Below are positions 28,661 to 39,302 of a DNA stretch of 64,000 nucleotides, in pieces. Below the pieces are notes generated by a model. It was given only the letters and a program-made list of their open reading frames with translations, did not search any database and was not told the DNA's origin. The stretch is from Betaproteobacteria bacterium. Lineage in GTDB: Bacteria; Pseudomonadota; Gammaproteobacteria; Burkholderiales; Casimicrobiaceae. Every line of letters begins with the position of its first letter. Position 1 is the first letter of the stretch. The DNA lies in NCBI GenBank assembly GCA_016192065.1, contig JACPUX010000002.1, positions 97,337-161,336 on the forward strand, given 5' to 3'. The position numbers and the translations under genes were made by a program.

Positions 28661-31522
28661 TCAGGCCCTGGGCACGCACATCACCACACCTTCCGGTTGC
28701 CAACCCATACTCTGCATCTGCTGATAGGTAACAAGCGACGGCGTGTACCGGTGGTTTGAATCGTTCTCCTGCCAACGCCCGTTGTAGACGCGGTATATCG
28801 GCAGGTCTTCACCGTCACAGTGTCCAGACGGCCCTGGCGGAAACGCATACATGGCGATGCCTTCAAACATCCAGCCTGGAACCGTTTTCACATACTCGCA
28901 CTCTTCCGGGTTGATGGTATAGAAGTGTGAGTTCGGGCCTTTCCCCGGGATACCATAGAACCGGCATACGCCTTGACTTGCGGTCGCTGGCTGCAGATAG
29001 GATTGAAAGTTCTCTCCCGTGCGCGCCCACCCTGCACCGGCCGCGCCCTGATCGATGGCGGCGGCTTCCGCCTCACTGGCAGTGCGAAAGTAGTGCCCAA
29101 GCCCGTTGTGAAAGAACTCGATTACCGCTCTCGTCGCGGGCGTTGGAACCAAGGCGAGCACTTCCCTGGGAACTGGCGTACCGTAGGTCAACGAGCCCAC
29201 CTGACCATGGTTATTGTTGCCCCAGCAGCGAATCGTACCGCTTGAGGTCAGAGCACAGGTATGGGCACGATGCGAAACAAGCGCGCGCACTCCGGAGGGA
29301 AGGTTCTCCACTCTTCCCGCCTCCGTTCTTTGAACCTCTCCGCCGTCCCCCAACCGACCATCCGCGCCACTCCCCCAGCACTTGGCACGACCTCCCGCGG
29401 TGATCGCGCAGGTATGAGCTTCGCCAGCGGCAATTCCGGTCAAATTGGAGGGCAATCCGAGCACGACCAGTGGCGCAAGACTCGTCGAGGTACTGCCATC
29501 ACCAAGCTGGCCATTGGCGTTGTAGCCCCAGCACCTCATTACGCCTGCAGAAGCGATGGCGCATGTATGTCCTCCACCAGCAGTGATCGCGGTGACGCCA
29601 CTCGTGACGAATAGCGTGCTGGTCGGCGCGTTGCGATCAACACTGGTACCGTCTCCCAAGGCACCGTTTCGGTTGTAGCCCCAGCAGCGCACTGCCCCCC
29701 CGGCAACCAGGGCACATGTGTGCGAACCACCGACAGCCAGCGCTAGCGCTCCAACCCCGACACCAACCACGTCCACAGGAACATTGCGCGGGGTGTTGGT
29801 GCCATCCCCGAGCTGACCGTAACTGTTGTCACCCCAGCATTTCAGTAAGCCCAGATTGCTGAGCGCGCAGGTGTGATAACTACCCGCACCGATCGAGACG
29901 ATTCCCGCGAGTCCTGGCACATCCGCAGGTGTCAATCGGGGCGTGACGCTTCCGTCACCGAGTTGGCCATAGACGTTGCTGCCCCAACACCTTACCCCGC
30001 GTTCCGGCGTAATAGCACAACTATGCTCGGCACCCGCCGCCACCCCGTGGGTCCCGGCATTCATTCCGAGCGGGGCCACGGGAACCGAACTGGAAATCGT
30101 GGTCCCGTTGCCGAGCTGGCCCGCACGGTTGCCTCCCCAGCAACTGACCGCCCCCCAGCGCGAAATTGCGCAACTGTGGTCTCCCCCGGTCGCGATTCCC
30201 GTATTCCCACCACCAAGGGCTGACAACTCAAGCGGCACCAGCGCAAAGGTCTCGTCGCCGCGGTTTGGGAACACGCGCGCGGATCCGCCGTTGGCGAGCT
30301 GGCGGAAGTAATTCGCCCCCCAGCACTTGAGCCCTCCTCCAGCCACGACCGCGCAGGTGCGATCAAGTCGCAGACACTTCTGGCTGCCCTCCGGACCGGC
30401 GCACTTTTCACCACCGCCGACCGATACATCCGTGGCGCCGCCCGCTATCCCCACCACTGGCACGGGACTGTGGCGAGTCAGATAAGAACCATCGCCGATC
30501 TGGCCCTGTGCGTTATCGCCCCAGCAGACCAACGCGCCTGGCAGAGTCAGGGCGCAGGTATTCAGGGAACTGGCGGCGAGCCTGCGAACCCCCGCACCAA
30601 GCCCCGCCACCTCGACTGGAGCCCTTGAACCGGCCCCGGGAACACCACGGCCAAGTTGGCCCTGACTGTTTGAACCCCAGCATTTCGCCACGCCGCCCGC
30701 GGTCAGTGCGCATGTATGACCAAGTCCAGCGGCGGCGGCAACCACTGGCGCATTCAGACCGACCACATCGACTGGAAACTCCCGTGGTGCAGTTGCTCCA
30801 TCGCCCAATTGCCCATCGGAGTTGTACCCCCAACACTTCATGTCGCCGTTCGCAAGTATCGCGCAACTATGTTGGGCGCCCAGAGCAATGGCTGAGACGT
30901 TTCCGGCGAGGCCCAAGACCTCTACTGGAAGGTTGCGGGCGCCAACATTGCCGAGCTGTCCGATAGCGTTGCTTCCCCAGCACTTCATCACGCCGCTGGC
31001 GGACAACGCACAGGTGTGGTCGCTTCCCGCCGCGATGGCCGCCACTCCACCTGTCAGACCGACAACTTGCCCTGGGAGCGTGCGGTTCGTGACGTTTCCA
31101 GTGCCAAGCTGGCCCTTTCCGTTCTCGCCCCAACAAAGAACTGCGCCGGCGCCCGACAGCGCGCAACTGTGCCGATCACCAGCCACCACGGCGACCATGC
31201 CACTTTCGAGTCCAACGACACCAACGGCAAAATCGCGGGTGTTGTTGCTCCCATCGCCGAGTTGCCCTGAGAAATTGTCGCCCCAGCACTTGACCGACCC
31301 TTCGGTCGTCACCACGCAACTGTGTGCACCGCCGACCGCAACATTTCGAGCGTTACTCAACGGGACGATGTCGGCGCTGACGCCATTGGCCGCCAGTAGT
31401 CCGGCAATCAGAACCAATGGCCTGACCCGCCTGAGTAAGGCCTGCGCCAAAACCTCGATGGCTAAGCTGCTACGCGCGTTGTTTGGGGACATCTTCGGGG
31501 GCGAAAAGAACGCAGTCATCAT
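28661..31522 (-). CDS. Secreted RCC1-repeat protein with C-terminal DUF5648-like domain
   Basis: This protein of about 953 residues starts at the ATG giving MMTAFFSPPKM; a later ATG ten codons on is possible, and neither has a clear ribosome site. A hydrophobic stretch ending NGVSA-DIVP looks like a signal peptide. Then come 14 repeats of about 50 residues with the pattern G-x-x-H-[ST]-C-A...CWG-x-N-x-x-G-Q-L-G-D-G, the RCC1/beta-propeller repeat, enough for two seven-bladed propellers. The last 150 residues (FHNGLGHYFRTA, NSHFYTI, NHRYTPS) fit DUF5648. Function is unknown; it is probably exported and disulfide-rich. Confidence 0.85.
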   Translation of the reverse strand: MMTAFFSPPKMSPNNARSSLAIEVLAQALLRRVRPLVLIAGLLAANGVSADIVPLSNARNVAVGGAHSCVVTTEGSVKCWGDNFSGQLGDGSNNTRDFAVGVVGLESGMVAVVAGDRHSCALSGAGAVLCWGENGKGQLGTGNVTNRTLPGQVVGLTGGVAAIAAGSDHTCALSASGVMKCWGSNAIGQLGNVGARNLPVEVLGLAGNVSAIALGAQHSCAILANGDMKCWGYNSDGQLGDGATAPREFPVDVVGLNAPVVAAAAGLGHTCALTAGGVAKCWGSNSQGQLGRGVPGAGSRAPVEVAGLGAGVRRLAASSLNTCALTLPGALVCWGDNAQGQIGDGSYLTRHSPVPVVGIAGGATDVSVGGGEKCAGPEGSQKCLRLDRTCAVVAGGGLKCWGANYFRQLANGGSARVFPNRGDETFALVPLELSALGGGNTGIATGGDHSCAISRWGAVSCWGGNRAGQLGNGTTISSSVPVAPLGMNAGTHGVAAGAEHSCAITPERGVRCWGSNVYGQLGDGSVTPRLTPADVPGLAGIVSIGAGSYHTCALSNLGLLKCWGDNSYGQLGDGTNTPRNVPVDVVGVGVGALALAVGGSHTCALVAGGAVRCWGYNRNGALGDGTSVDRNAPTSTLFVTSGVTAITAGGGHTCAIASAGVMRCWGYNANGQLGDGSTSTSLAPLVVLGLPSNLTGIAAGEAHTCAITAGGRAKCWGSGADGRLGDGGEVQRTEAGRVENLPSGVRALVSHRAHTCALTSSGTIRCWGNNNHGQVGSLTYGTPVPREVLALVPTPATRAVIEFFHNGLGHYFRTASEAEAAAIDQGAAGAGWARTGENFQSYLQPATASQGVCRFYGIPGKGPNSHFYTINPEECEYVKTVPGWMFEGIAMYAFPPGPSGHCDGEDLPIYRVYNGRWQENDSNHRYTPSLVTYQQMQSMGWQPEGVVMCVPRA

Positions 31523-31633
31523 GGGATTGGGGGGATGGTTTTGGGGTTGGAATCCTCGGCCGGAGGCTCCTCCAGGATTCGCGCATGGGGAGGGCGCGGC
31601 GTAGGGCGCGTCATCATAGCAGGCCAGAATGCA

Positions 31634-31660
31634 AAACGGCGACCTCGTGGATCGCCGTTT
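31634..31660 (-). terminator. Terminator downstream of rplS
   Basis: Perfect 9-bp arms AAACGGCGA and TCGCCGTTT enclose a 9-base loop, and the hairpin ends in TTTT on the minus strand. It lies 20 bp past the rplS stop, where the rpsP operon should end. Confidence 0.6.
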
Positions 31661-31680
31661 CGTTTCCAAGCAACTTCGCC

Positions 31681-32055
31681 TCAGCTCGCCTGCTGTTTGC
31701 GGTGCTGCAGTTTCTCCTTGATGCGCGCCGACTTGCCGGAGCGCTCGCGCAAGAAATAGAGCTTGGCACGGCGCACGTCGCCTTTGCGCTTGACTTCAAT
31801 ACTGTCGATCAGCGGCGAGTAGGTCTGGAAAGTCCGCTCTACGCCTTCGCCGCTGGACATCTTGCGCACGATGAAAGAGGAGTTGAGGCCGCGGTTGCGC
31901 TTGGCAATGACCACACCCTCGTAGGCCTGCACTCGCTTGCGATCACCTTCGACAACCTTGACATTGACGATCACGGTGTCGCCCGGGGCGAAATCCGGTA
32001 CGGTCTTGCCCAGGCGGGCGATTTCATCCTGTTCGAATTGCTGAATGACGTTCAT
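31681..32055 (-). CDS. rplS: 50S ribosomal protein L19
   Basis: This 124-residue protein contains the typical [24 protein letters not shown] and [24 protein letters not shown] stretches. L19 sits at the 30S-50S interface. It is the last gene of the conserved rpsP-rimM-trmD-rplS operon, 74 bp after trmD, and is followed by a terminator hairpin. Confidence 0.98.
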   Translation of the reverse strand: MNVIQQFEQDEIARLGKTVPDFAPGDTVIVNVKVVEGDRKRVQAYEGVVIAKRNRGLNSSFIVRKMSSGEGVERTFQTYSPLIDSIEVKRKGDVRRAKLYFLRERSGKSARIKEKLQHRKQQAS

Positions 32056-32129
32056 GAGCGTATTCCTTTCACAAGTTACCGGCCTTTGGCCTTAGACACA
32101 GAGCAGACCGCCGTCTGATATGCCCGTTT

Positions 32130-32918
32130 CTACATCAGTGGCGGTGTCGCCACCGCCTTTTCTACACCTTCCGCTGCCTCGCACTGGTATTCCGCGAGCA
32201 GCAGCTGTTCTTCCTTGCCCAGGGCCCGCGCCGCGAGCAAATCCGGCCGCCGCCGCCAAGTCCGGCCGAGCGCCTGCTTGAGGCGCCAGCGGCGGATTTC
32301 CGCGTGGTGCCCGGAAAGTAGCACCGCCGGCACCGAGTCGCCGCGATAGACCTCGGGTCGGGTGTAGTGCGGGTGGTCCAGGAGACCGGCGACGAAGGAA
32401 TCCTGCACCGCCGACTCGGCATCGTTCAAGACGCCCGGCAACTGGCGCACCAGGGCATCGATGAGCACCAGTGCCGGCAATTCGCCTCCGGAAAGGACAT
32501 AATCACCCAAGGAAACCTCAGCGTCGACTTCGCGCGCCAATAACCGCTCGTCGATGCCTTCATAACGCCCAGCCAGCAGAACGAGTCCCGGCTCACCTAT
32601 CCAATCCATCACCTGCCCGTGGTCCAGACGCCGCCCCTGAGGTGAAAGGTAAACCACCTTTCCGGCCCGCCCACAGGCCGCCCACTGGGCGCAGCGTGCC
32701 GCCGCCAGGGCCGCCGCCAGAGGTTGGGCCAGCATGACCATGCCGGGACCACCACCATAAGGGCGATCGTCCACGCTGCGGTAGTTGTCGCCTGCGAAAT
32801 CGCGCGGATTCCAGCACTCCAGGCGCCAACGCCCGTTATCCAGGGCGCGCCCAGTGACCCCCCAGCGCGCCGCCTCGACCACCATTTCTGGAAACAGCGT
32901 CACGACATCGATACGCAC
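32130..32918 (-). CDS. trmD: tRNA (guanine37-N1)-methyltransferase
   Basis: This 262-residue SPOUT-class enzyme methylates G37 of tRNA. The knot signature reads [25 protein letters not shown], preceded by [11 protein letters not shown]. The start is a GTG ([11 protein letters not shown]). It lies 17 bp after rimM in the rpsP operon. Confidence 0.98.
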   Translation of the reverse strand: MRIDVVTLFPEMVVEAARWGVTGRALDNGRWRLECWNPRDFAGDNYRSVDDRPYGGGPGMVMLAQPLAAALAAARCAQWAACGRAGKVVYLSPQGRRLDHGQVMDWIGEPGLVLLAGRYEGIDERLLAREVDAEVSLGDYVLSGGELPALVLIDALVRQLPGVLNDAESAVQDSFVAGLLDHPHYTRPEVYRGDSVPAVLLSGHHAEIRRWRLKQALGRTWRRRPDLLAARALGKEEQLLLAEYQCEAAEGVEKAVATPPLM

Positions 32919-32935
32919 GCTGCCTCCCAGTTCGT

Positions 32936-33487
32936 TCAGTAATCCAGTTCCCAGTCCACGGTGACGCGCCGCTCGGCCAGGTCCACGCCGTCGACAAACG
33001 CCGCGACGAAAGGGATGAGGCGCTCGCGCCCATCAACTCCCGTCACGCGCAGCACATCGTGCGCTCCGGTTTCGATCAGCCCCGCCACATGGCCAAGGCC
33101 CTCGCCCTTGCGGTTGAGCACGGTGAGCCCGATCAGGTCCACCCAATAAAACTCGTCCTCGCCGCTTTTCGGCAAGCTCTCGCGGGGTACGGCAACCAAC
33201 GTGCCGCGCATTCGCGCCGCCGCTTCCCGGTCGGTCACACCTTCCAGCTCCGCCACCAGGCCATGGCCTTGCGTTCGCGCGGTAAGCACAGCACAAGGAC
33301 GCCAGGCGGATAGGCTGTCTTCCGGTGTGTCCGGCGGCGCCAGCCACCAAATTTCCCGCCCCAGCAAACTCTCGGAATCTTCGGTGAAGGTCCGCAGGCG
33401 AACCCAACCCTGCACTCCGTAAGCCGACAACACCTGCCCCATGACGAGCAGGCGTTGCGGGGCCTCAGGCTTGCGCCGGGGCGGCAA
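32936..33487 (-). CDS. rimM: 16S rRNA processing protein RimM
   Basis: This protein of about 183 residues has an N-terminal RimM domain ([22 protein letters not shown]) and a PRC-barrel domain ([21 protein letters not shown]). It helps assemble the 30S head near S19. The start is uncertain. A TTG within the end of rpsP gives the family length, while the first ATG (33442) would leave almost no leader before the conserved VLSAYG. Confidence 0.92.
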   Translation of the reverse strand: MPPRRKPEAPQRLLVMGQVLSAYGVQGWVRLRTFTEDSESLLGREIWWLAPPDTPEDSLSAWRPCAVLTARTQGHGLVAELEGVTDREAAARMRGTLVAVPRESLPKSGEDEFYWVDLIGLTVLNRKGEGLGHVAGLIETGAHDVLRVTGVDGRERLIPFVAAFVDGVDLAERRVTVDWELDY

Positions 33488-33731
33488 GCTTGGCGCCGGC
33501 CTTTTTGATCAGCGTGCCGACAGTGTCGGAAATCTGCGCGCCGTTCTTGCGCCAATACTCGATACGATCGAGCGACAGGCGCAGACCTTCCTCGGACGCA
33601 TTGGCGATGGGATTGTAGAAACCAACCCGCTCGATAAACCGGCCATCACGCCGGTTGCGGGAATCCGCCACCACCACATTAAAAAACGGACGCTTCTTGG
33701 CGCCGCCACGGGCAAGCCGAATGACAACCAT
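33465..33731 (-). CDS. rpsP: 30S ribosomal protein S16
   Basis: This 88-residue protein starts [20 protein letters not shown], the invariant start of S16; a TTG three codons upstream is not used. It is the first gene of the rpsP-rimM-trmD-rplS operon. A promoter is visible about 40 bp upstream. Confidence 0.97.
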   Translation of the reverse strand: MVVIRLARGGAKKRPFFNVVVADSRNRRDGRFIERVGFYNPIANASEEGLRLSLDRIEYWRKNGAQISDTVGTLIKKAGAKLAAPAQA

Positions 33732-33766
33732 TTCTGGCAACCTGGTCGAGTCTGAAAAAGAGGCGG

Positions 33767-33796
33767 ATTGTAGCTCGAAAACCCTTACCTTGCCAA
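33767..33796 (-). promoter_or_regulatory. Sigma-70 promoter for the rpsP operon
   Basis: On the minus strand TTGGCA and TACAAT are 18 bp apart, and the -10 element lies about 36 bp before the rpsP ATG in the gap between ffh and rpsP. Confidence 0.55.
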
Positions 33797-33849
33797 GCGC
33801 AAGTGCCGCAACCCCGCCGTGGGCCGATACGCGGACCCGGCGGTGCCGC

Positions 33850-35196
33850 TCAACGCATCCCCGGCAACATGCCCTTCATGCCTCGCATCAGCTTTTGCAT
33901 GCCACCTTTGGACATCATTTTCATCATTTTCTGGCTCTGCTCGAACTGGCTGAGCAGGCGGTTGACCTCTTGCACCGACACGCCCGAACCGGCCGCGATG
34001 CGCCTTTTCCGAGAGGCCTTGATGACTTCGGGCTTGGCACGCTCCCCGGGGGTCATGGAATTGATGATGCCTTCGAGCCGGCCGACGTGGCGCTCGTCCA
34101 CCTGGCCGCCCTGGGCGGCTTGCGCGAACTGGGCCGGCAATTTGTCGATCAAGCTTTGCAGGCCGCCCATCTTGCGCATCTGGCCGATCTGGGCCTTGAA
34201 GTCCTCAAGGTCAAAACCTTTGCCGGATTTGACCTTGCGGGCAAGCTTGGCGGCCTCGTCAACATCGACGTTGCGTTGTGCGTCTTCGATGAGCGACAGC
34301 ACATCGCCCATGCCCAGGATGCGCGAGGCCATGCGCTCCGGGTGGAAGACCTCGATCCCGTTCAGTTTCTCGCCGACTCCGGCGAACTTTACCGGGGCGC
34401 CGGTGACCGCGCGCACCGACAGCGCGGCTCCGCCACGGGCATCGCCGTCGAGTTTGGTGAGGATGACCCCAGTCAGGGGCAAGGCCTCCTTGAAAGCGCG
34501 GGCAGTGTTGACGGCGTCCTGGCCCTGCATGGCATCAACCACAAAAAGCGTTTCAATGGGCTTGAGCGCCGCGTGCAGGGCGGCGATTTCCTGCATCATC
34601 GTCTCATCGATGGCCAGGCGGCCGGCGGTATCCACCAGCAACACGTCCTGATAATGCTTCTTGGCGAAATCGACCGCGGCTAGGGCGATGTCCACCGGCT
34701 TCTGCTCCGGCGTAGAGGGAAAGAAGTCCGCGCCGGCCTGGGCGGCGACCGTTTGCAACTGGGCGATGGCCGCGGGACGATAGATGTCGCAGCTCACCAC
34801 CAAGACCTTCTTCTTTTGCTCGCGCAGACGCCGGGCCAGCTTGCCCACGGTGGTGGTCTTGCCGGCGCCCTGCAGCCCCGCCATCAAAATAACCGCCGGA
34901 GGCGTGGTGGCCAGGTTGAGTTCCTCCGCCTGCCCGCCCATGACCGCGCTAAGCTCGCGATGCACCACCCCGATCAAGGCCTGACCGGGGGTGAGCGAAC
35001 CGATCACGGCCTCGCCCAGAGCCTTTTCCTTCACTCTGGCGATGAGATCCTTCACCACGGGCAGCGCAACGTCGGCCTCCAAGAGCGCCAGGCGCACTTC
35101 GCGCAAGGCATCCTGAATGTTGCTCTCAGTGAGGCGGGCTTCGCCGCGCAGCGTTTTGATTACGCCGGAGAGGCGCTGGGTGAGGTTTTCAAGCAT
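33850..35196 (-). CDS. ffh: Signal recognition particle protein Ffh
   Basis: This 448-residue SRP54 homologue has an N domain, the GTPase G domain ([15 protein letters not shown] near residue 108, [16 protein letters not shown]) and a methionine-rich M domain ending [19 protein letters not shown]. It binds signal sequences and 4.5S RNA. The start [11 protein letters not shown] is the family standard; the longer open frame upstream overlaps the divergent gene's promoter region. It lies upstream of the rpsP operon on the same strand. Confidence 0.98.
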   Translation of the reverse strand: MLENLTQRLSGVIKTLRGEARLTESNIQDALREVRLALLEADVALPVVKDLIARVKEKALGEAVIGSLTPGQALIGVVHRELSAVMGGQAEELNLATTPPAVILMAGLQGAGKTTTVGKLARRLREQKKKVLVVSCDIYRPAAIAQLQTVAAQAGADFFPSTPEQKPVDIALAAVDFAKKHYQDVLLVDTAGRLAIDETMMQEIAALHAALKPIETLFVVDAMQGQDAVNTARAFKEALPLTGVILTKLDGDARGGAALSVRAVTGAPVKFAGVGEKLNGIEVFHPERMASRILGMGDVLSLIEDAQRNVDVDEAAKLARKVKSGKGFDLEDFKAQIGQMRKMGGLQSLIDKLPAQFAQAAQGGQVDERHVGRLEGIINSMTPGERAKPEVIKASRKRRIAAGSGVSVQEVNRLLSQFEQSQKMMKMMSKGGMQKLMRGMKGMLPGMR

Positions 35197-35241
35197 GGAT
35201 CGAGGCTGGGGAGATTGGTGTAAACTGGCGCGGAACCAGCG

Positions 35242-36066
35242 ATGCAGCCAATCATTGTACCTTATCTCCTCCTCGCCCTCGCCTACGTCGCACTGGCCGT
35301 GATCGGCTGGCGGCGGCTCTGGGCGACGCGCGTCCCCGGCAGCCCGAACTGGCTCTACGACTTGGAGCGTTTCGCCCTGCCGCTGCTGCTGCTGGCGCAC
35401 GGCGCTCTGCTATTGGGCGCGGTGCGCGGCGAGGCCGGATTCAACATCAATCTTGCCAACGCCTTGTCGGTGGTCGCCTGGCTTGCCACACTGATCTACT
35501 GGCTGGGTTCCCTGGCGCAACCGCAACCTGGCTTGTCGGCCATGGTGCTGCCGGTGGCGGCCATTGGCGCGCTTCTCGGGGTATGGCCCCTGGCACCGCG
35601 CTGGCTGCCCTATGGCGATCAGCCGCTGGCGGCGCTACACATCGTAATCGCGCTTCTTGCCTATGGTCTGTTCCTGGTCGCGGCGGTCCAGGCTCTGCTG
35701 CTCATGACCGTGGAGCGACGCCTGCATACCGGAAGGTCCAATCTTTTGACCCAGGCGATCCCACCCCTTCTGACCATGGAGCGCCTGCTGTTCCGGCAAA
35801 TCGCGATCGCATTCCTACTGCTGACCATTACCGTGGTCAGCGGCATGCTGTTCTCCGACCTGCTTTTCCAGAAACCCCTGCGCCTAACCCACCACGTGCT
35901 CTTTAGCGTGCTGGCCTGGACGGTATTCGCCGGGCTGCTTTTCGGTCGGCAGCGTTTCGGCTGGCGAGGTCGCAACGCTTTGCGTTGGGTCCTGGCCGGC
36001 AGCGTAATGCTGCTCCTGGCCTACTTCGGCGCCAAATTCGTCGCCGAGATCCTGCTCGGTCGATGA
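35242..36066 (+). CDS. Cytochrome c assembly (CcsA/YpjD-like) inner membrane protein
   Basis: This 274-residue protein has about eight membrane helices. It belongs to the CcsA/CcmC-related family, with conserved histidines in AALHIVIALLAYGLF, LTHHVLFSVLAW and nearby helices that could handle haem. Divergent pairing with ffh is typical in proteobacteria, where the gene is often called ypjD. Whether it works in haem delivery here is not known. Confidence 0.85.
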   Translation: MQPIIVPYLLLALAYVALAVIGWRRLWATRVPGSPNWLYDLERFALPLLLLAHGALLLGAVRGEAGFNINLANALSVVAWLATLIYWLGSLAQPQPGLSAMVLPVAAIGALLGVWPLAPRWLPYGDQPLAALHIVIALLAYGLFLVAAVQALLLMTVERRLHTGRSNLLTQAIPPLLTMERLLFRQIAIAFLLLTITVVSGMLFSDLLFQKPLRLTHHVLFSVLAWTVFAGLLFGRQRFGWRGRNALRWVLAGSVMLLLAYFGAKFVAEILLGR

Positions 36067-36128
36067 GTCCCGCCAAGCCGTCCTCCAGCCCGCAACTGGG
36101 CCCAGTCCCGCCCCACTGATTCCCTGCT

Positions 36129-37418
36129 GTGGACGACATCAGCCTCGATTTCCTGCTCGCCGCCCTGGCGCTACTACTGGTGCTTTCGGCGTTCTTTTCG
36201 ATGTCGGAAACGGCGATGATCGCCGCCAATCGCCATCGCCTGCGTCATCTGGCCAAGACCGGTAGCCCTGGCGCCAAGCGGGCGCTGGCGCTGCTCGCCA
36301 GTACGGAGAAACTCCTGGGGGTCATTCTGCTGGCCAACAACCTGGTCAATGCCGGCGCGGCCACGCTCACCGCCTACCTTGCCGGGCGCCTGTTCGGCGA
36401 GGGCGAACTGGCTTTGGCGGGGGGCACGCTGTTCATCACGTTTCTGATCCTGGTGTTTTCTGAAATCACCCCCAAGGTGGTGGCCGCGAACTACGCCGAT
36501 CGCCTAGCGCCGGTGGTGAGTCACGCGCTGACCCCGCTATTGTGGCTATGCACACCGATCGTCTGGTTCGTCAACTTGTTCGTGCGACTTCTGCTGACCT
36601 TGATGCGTTTGCGCACCAAGGCCGACCCTGCGCCGGCCATGACCCGGGAGGAATTGCGCACCCTGGTGCTGGAGGGCAGTCGCTACCTGGCTTCCAAACA
36701 CCACAGCATTCTGGTCAACCTGTTCGACCTGGAGAAGGTAACCGTCGATGACCTCATGGCGCCGCGCAGCCAGATCGAGGCAATCGACCTCAGTGACGAC
36801 GCCCAGACCCTGCGCGAACAACTCGCCACCAGCTACCACACCCGGGTACCGGTTTTCGAGGGCCAATTGGACAACGTCCTCGGCCTCTTGCATGTGCGCC
36901 AGGTGCTGAGCCTCCTATCCAGCGCCGAGCTCACCCAGGAGGGGCTGCGCGGGATCTTGCGGCCCAGCTATTTCATCCCCGCGGGCACACCCATCTTGAC
37001 CCAGCTACAGGCTTTCCAGGAAAACCAGCAGCGTCTCGGCATGGTGGTGGACGAATATGGCGAGATCCTGGGACTGGTCACACTCGAAGACATCCTCGAG
37101 GAAATCATCGGCGAGTTCACCACCACCGCGCCTTCCGGTGCCGACGACCTGCGGCGCGATTCGGAGGGCTGCCTGCTGGTGCCGGGAGCGACCCCGCTGC
37201 GCGTTCTGAACCGCAAGTTGGGCACCGGTTTCCCGCTAGACGGGCCAAAGACGCTCAACGGCCTCTTGCTCGAACATTTTGGTGACATCCCTGAAACCGG
37301 AATCAGCCTCAAGCTCCACGGCGTGGTCCTGGAGGTGGTGCAGGTACAGGACAAGGCGGTGAAAGTGGTCAAATTGCGGCCACCACCACGCACCACCGCG
37401 GGTTCGCAAACATCATAA
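36129..37418 (+). CDS. CNNM/CorC-HlyC family transporter-associated protein
   Basis: This 429-residue protein, starting at GTG, has an N-terminal DUF21/CNNM membrane domain (AFFSMSETAMIAANRHRLRHL), two CBS domains from about residue 200 (MAPRSQIEAIDL, VDEYGEILGLVTLEDILEE) and a C-terminal CorC_HlyC domain. Family members are linked to magnesium or cobalt export and resistance. It follows the CcsA-like gene by 62 bp and precedes the pilus genes. Confidence 0.92.
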   Translation: MDDISLDFLLAALALLLVLSAFFSMSETAMIAANRHRLRHLAKTGSPGAKRALALLASTEKLLGVILLANNLVNAGAATLTAYLAGRLFGEGELALAGGTLFITFLILVFSEITPKVVAANYADRLAPVVSHALTPLLWLCTPIVWFVNLFVRLLLTLMRLRTKADPAPAMTREELRTLVLEGSRYLASKHHSILVNLFDLEKVTVDDLMAPRSQIEAIDLSDDAQTLREQLATSYHTRVPVFEGQLDNVLGLLHVRQVLSLLSSAELTQEGLRGILRPSYFIPAGTPILTQLQAFQENQQRLGMVVDEYGEILGLVTLEDILEEIIGEFTTTAPSGADDLRRDSEGCLLVPGATPLRVLNRKLGTGFPLDGPKTLNGLLLEHFGDIPETGISLKLHGVVLEVVQVQDKAVKVVKLRPPPRTTAGSQTS

Positions 37419-37564
37419 TTCCGGCGCGGGCGAAGACTGCGCAAACCCCGTCCCGGAAGGCTCCGGTGTGCCCTTGACTAGTCGCCAAGCAGCTTTACAA
37501 ACACTTAGCGAGCAGGCATCATGAAATTTACCTCAATTATTCATTCGGAATAGCCCGCGACCTT

Positions 37565-39283
37565 ATGGCGACAACCGCCGCATCACAGCGCGTCAGTGGC
37601 TTGGCCCGCGCCCTGGTCCAGCAGGGCATGCTCACCGAGGCCGACGCGGAAAACCTGCAAAACCAGGCCAACGCCTCACGCATCAGCTTCGTCGAGCAGG
37701 TGGTGATGACCAAGCGGGTTCTGCCGGCGCAGTTGGCGGCGTTTGCCGCGCGCACCTTCGGCGTGCCCCTGCTCGATCTCAACGCCTACGATTTCGATCA
37801 GGTGCCGAAAGACGTGGTCGACCCGAAAACCATTTCCACCCGCCGTCTCATACCGATCTTCAAGCGGGCAAACCGTATCTTCGTGGCGGTTTCCGATCCG
37901 ACCAACCTGCAGGGGCTCGAAGAAGTACGGTTCAAGACCAACCTGGTAGTCGACCCGGTGGTCGTGGAAGACGACAAGCTCGGTGTGGCGATCAACAAGA
38001 TGGTCGAGGCCGGCGATCGGACCATGTCCACGCTGGTATCCAACGATGACCTCGAAGTCGATTTGCAGGAGGATTCCCAACCGGCGAGCACGGACGACGA
38101 GGGTGTCGACGTCGATGACGCACCGGTGGTCAAATATCTGCAGAGAATCATGCTCGACGCCATCAACACCGGCGTCTCCGATATCCACCTCGAGCCCTAC
38201 GAAAAGTACTACCGCATCCGCTATCGCCTGGACGGCGTGCTGATGGAGGTGGCGCAACCGCCGCTGGTGATCAAGGACAAGATCGCCTCACGCATCAAAG
38301 TGATTTCCAAGTTGGACATTGCGGAAAAGCGCGTCCCCCAGGACGGACGCCTGAAGTTGGTGCTGTCCAAGAATCGCTCCATCGATTTCCGGGTGAGTAC
38401 GCTACCTACGCTCTACGGCGAAAAAATTGTGATGCGTATTCTCGATTCCAGCAGCGCCATGCTCGGGATCGAAGCCTTGGGCTACGATCCGGATCAGCGC
38501 GAACATCTGGTCAATGCCATCGGCCGCCCCTATGGCATGATTCTGGTCACCGGCCCCACCGGCAGCGGCAAGACCGTGTCGCTCTACACTTGCCTCAATA
38601 TCCTGAACCAGCCGGGGATCAACATCTCCACCGCCGAGGATCCTGCGGAAATCAACCTGCCCGGAGTCAACCAGGTCAACGTCAATGAGAAGGCCGGGCT
38701 CACCTTCGCCCTGGCACTGCGCGCGTTCCTGCGGCAGGATCCGGACGTCATCATGGTAGGCGAGGTGCGCGATCTCGAAACCGCCGAGATCGCCATCAAA
38801 GCAGCGCAGACTGGTCACCTGGTGTTGTCAACCCTGCATACCAACGACGCCGCGACCACCCTCACCCGGCTGATGAACATGGGTGTGGCGCCCTTCAACG
38901 TGGCTTCGAGCGTGATCCTGATCTCGGCGCAACGTCTGGCGCGGCGCCTGTGCCCGCAATGCAAGCATCCGGTGGACATTCCCCAGGAGGCGCTGCTGCG
39001 GGCGGGCTTCGCGCACGAAGACCTCGATGGCAGCTGGCAGCCCTATGGCCCGATCGGCTGCGATCACTGCAAGCAAACCGGCTACAAAGGCCGCGTGGGC
39101 ATCTACGAAGTCATGCCGATCACCGACGAGATGAGCCGGCTGATCATGCGCTCGGGTAATGCCAAGGAGATCTCCGATCAGGCGCGACGCGAGGGCGTTC
39201 GCACCTTGCGCCAATCGGGTCTCATGAAGGTCAAGGCCGGCATGACTTCGCTCGAAGAAATCGAAGCAGTCACCAACGACTAA
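37565..39283 (+). CDS. pilB: Type IV pilus assembly ATPase PilB
   Basis: This 572-residue extension ATPase has an N-terminal MshEN domain (to about residue 150), then the secretion ATPase core with Walker A GPTGSGKTV, an Asp box, Walker B and HLVLSTLHTNDA. A tetracysteine zinc motif (CPQC...CDHC) follows before the C-terminal domain. It drives pilus growth at the inner membrane. It begins the pilBCD series 146 bp after the CorC-like gene. Confidence 0.97.
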   Translation: MATTAASQRVSGLARALVQQGMLTEADAENLQNQANASRISFVEQVVMTKRVLPAQLAAFAARTFGVPLLDLNAYDFDQVPKDVVDPKTISTRRLIPIFKRANRIFVAVSDPTNLQGLEEVRFKTNLVVDPVVVEDDKLGVAINKMVEAGDRTMSTLVSNDDLEVDLQEDSQPASTDDEGVDVDDAPVVKYLQRIMLDAINTGVSDIHLEPYEKYYRIRYRLDGVLMEVAQPPLVIKDKIASRIKVISKLDIAEKRVPQDGRLKLVLSKNRSIDFRVSTLPTLYGEKIVMRILDSSSAMLGIEALGYDPDQREHLVNAIGRPYGMILVTGPTGSGKTVSLYTCLNILNQPGINISTAEDPAEINLPGVNQVNVNEKAGLTFALALRAFLRQDPDVIMVGEVRDLETAEIAIKAAQTGHLVLSTLHTNDAATTLTRLMNMGVAPFNVASSVILISAQRLARRLCPQCKHPVDIPQEALLRAGFAHEDLDGSWQPYGPIGCDHCKQTGYKGRVGIYEVMPITDEMSRLIMRSGNAKEISDQARREGVRTLRQSGLMKVKAGMTSLEEIEAVTND

Positions 39284-39302
39284 TCTGCGACAGGAAGACA
39301 TC

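Noticed and set aside
30000..31400. Regular repeats that could suggest a CRISPR array
   Set aside because: The periodic similarity is at protein level (RCC1 repeats of about 50 residues), the DNA units are diverged, and there are no spacers or cas genes.
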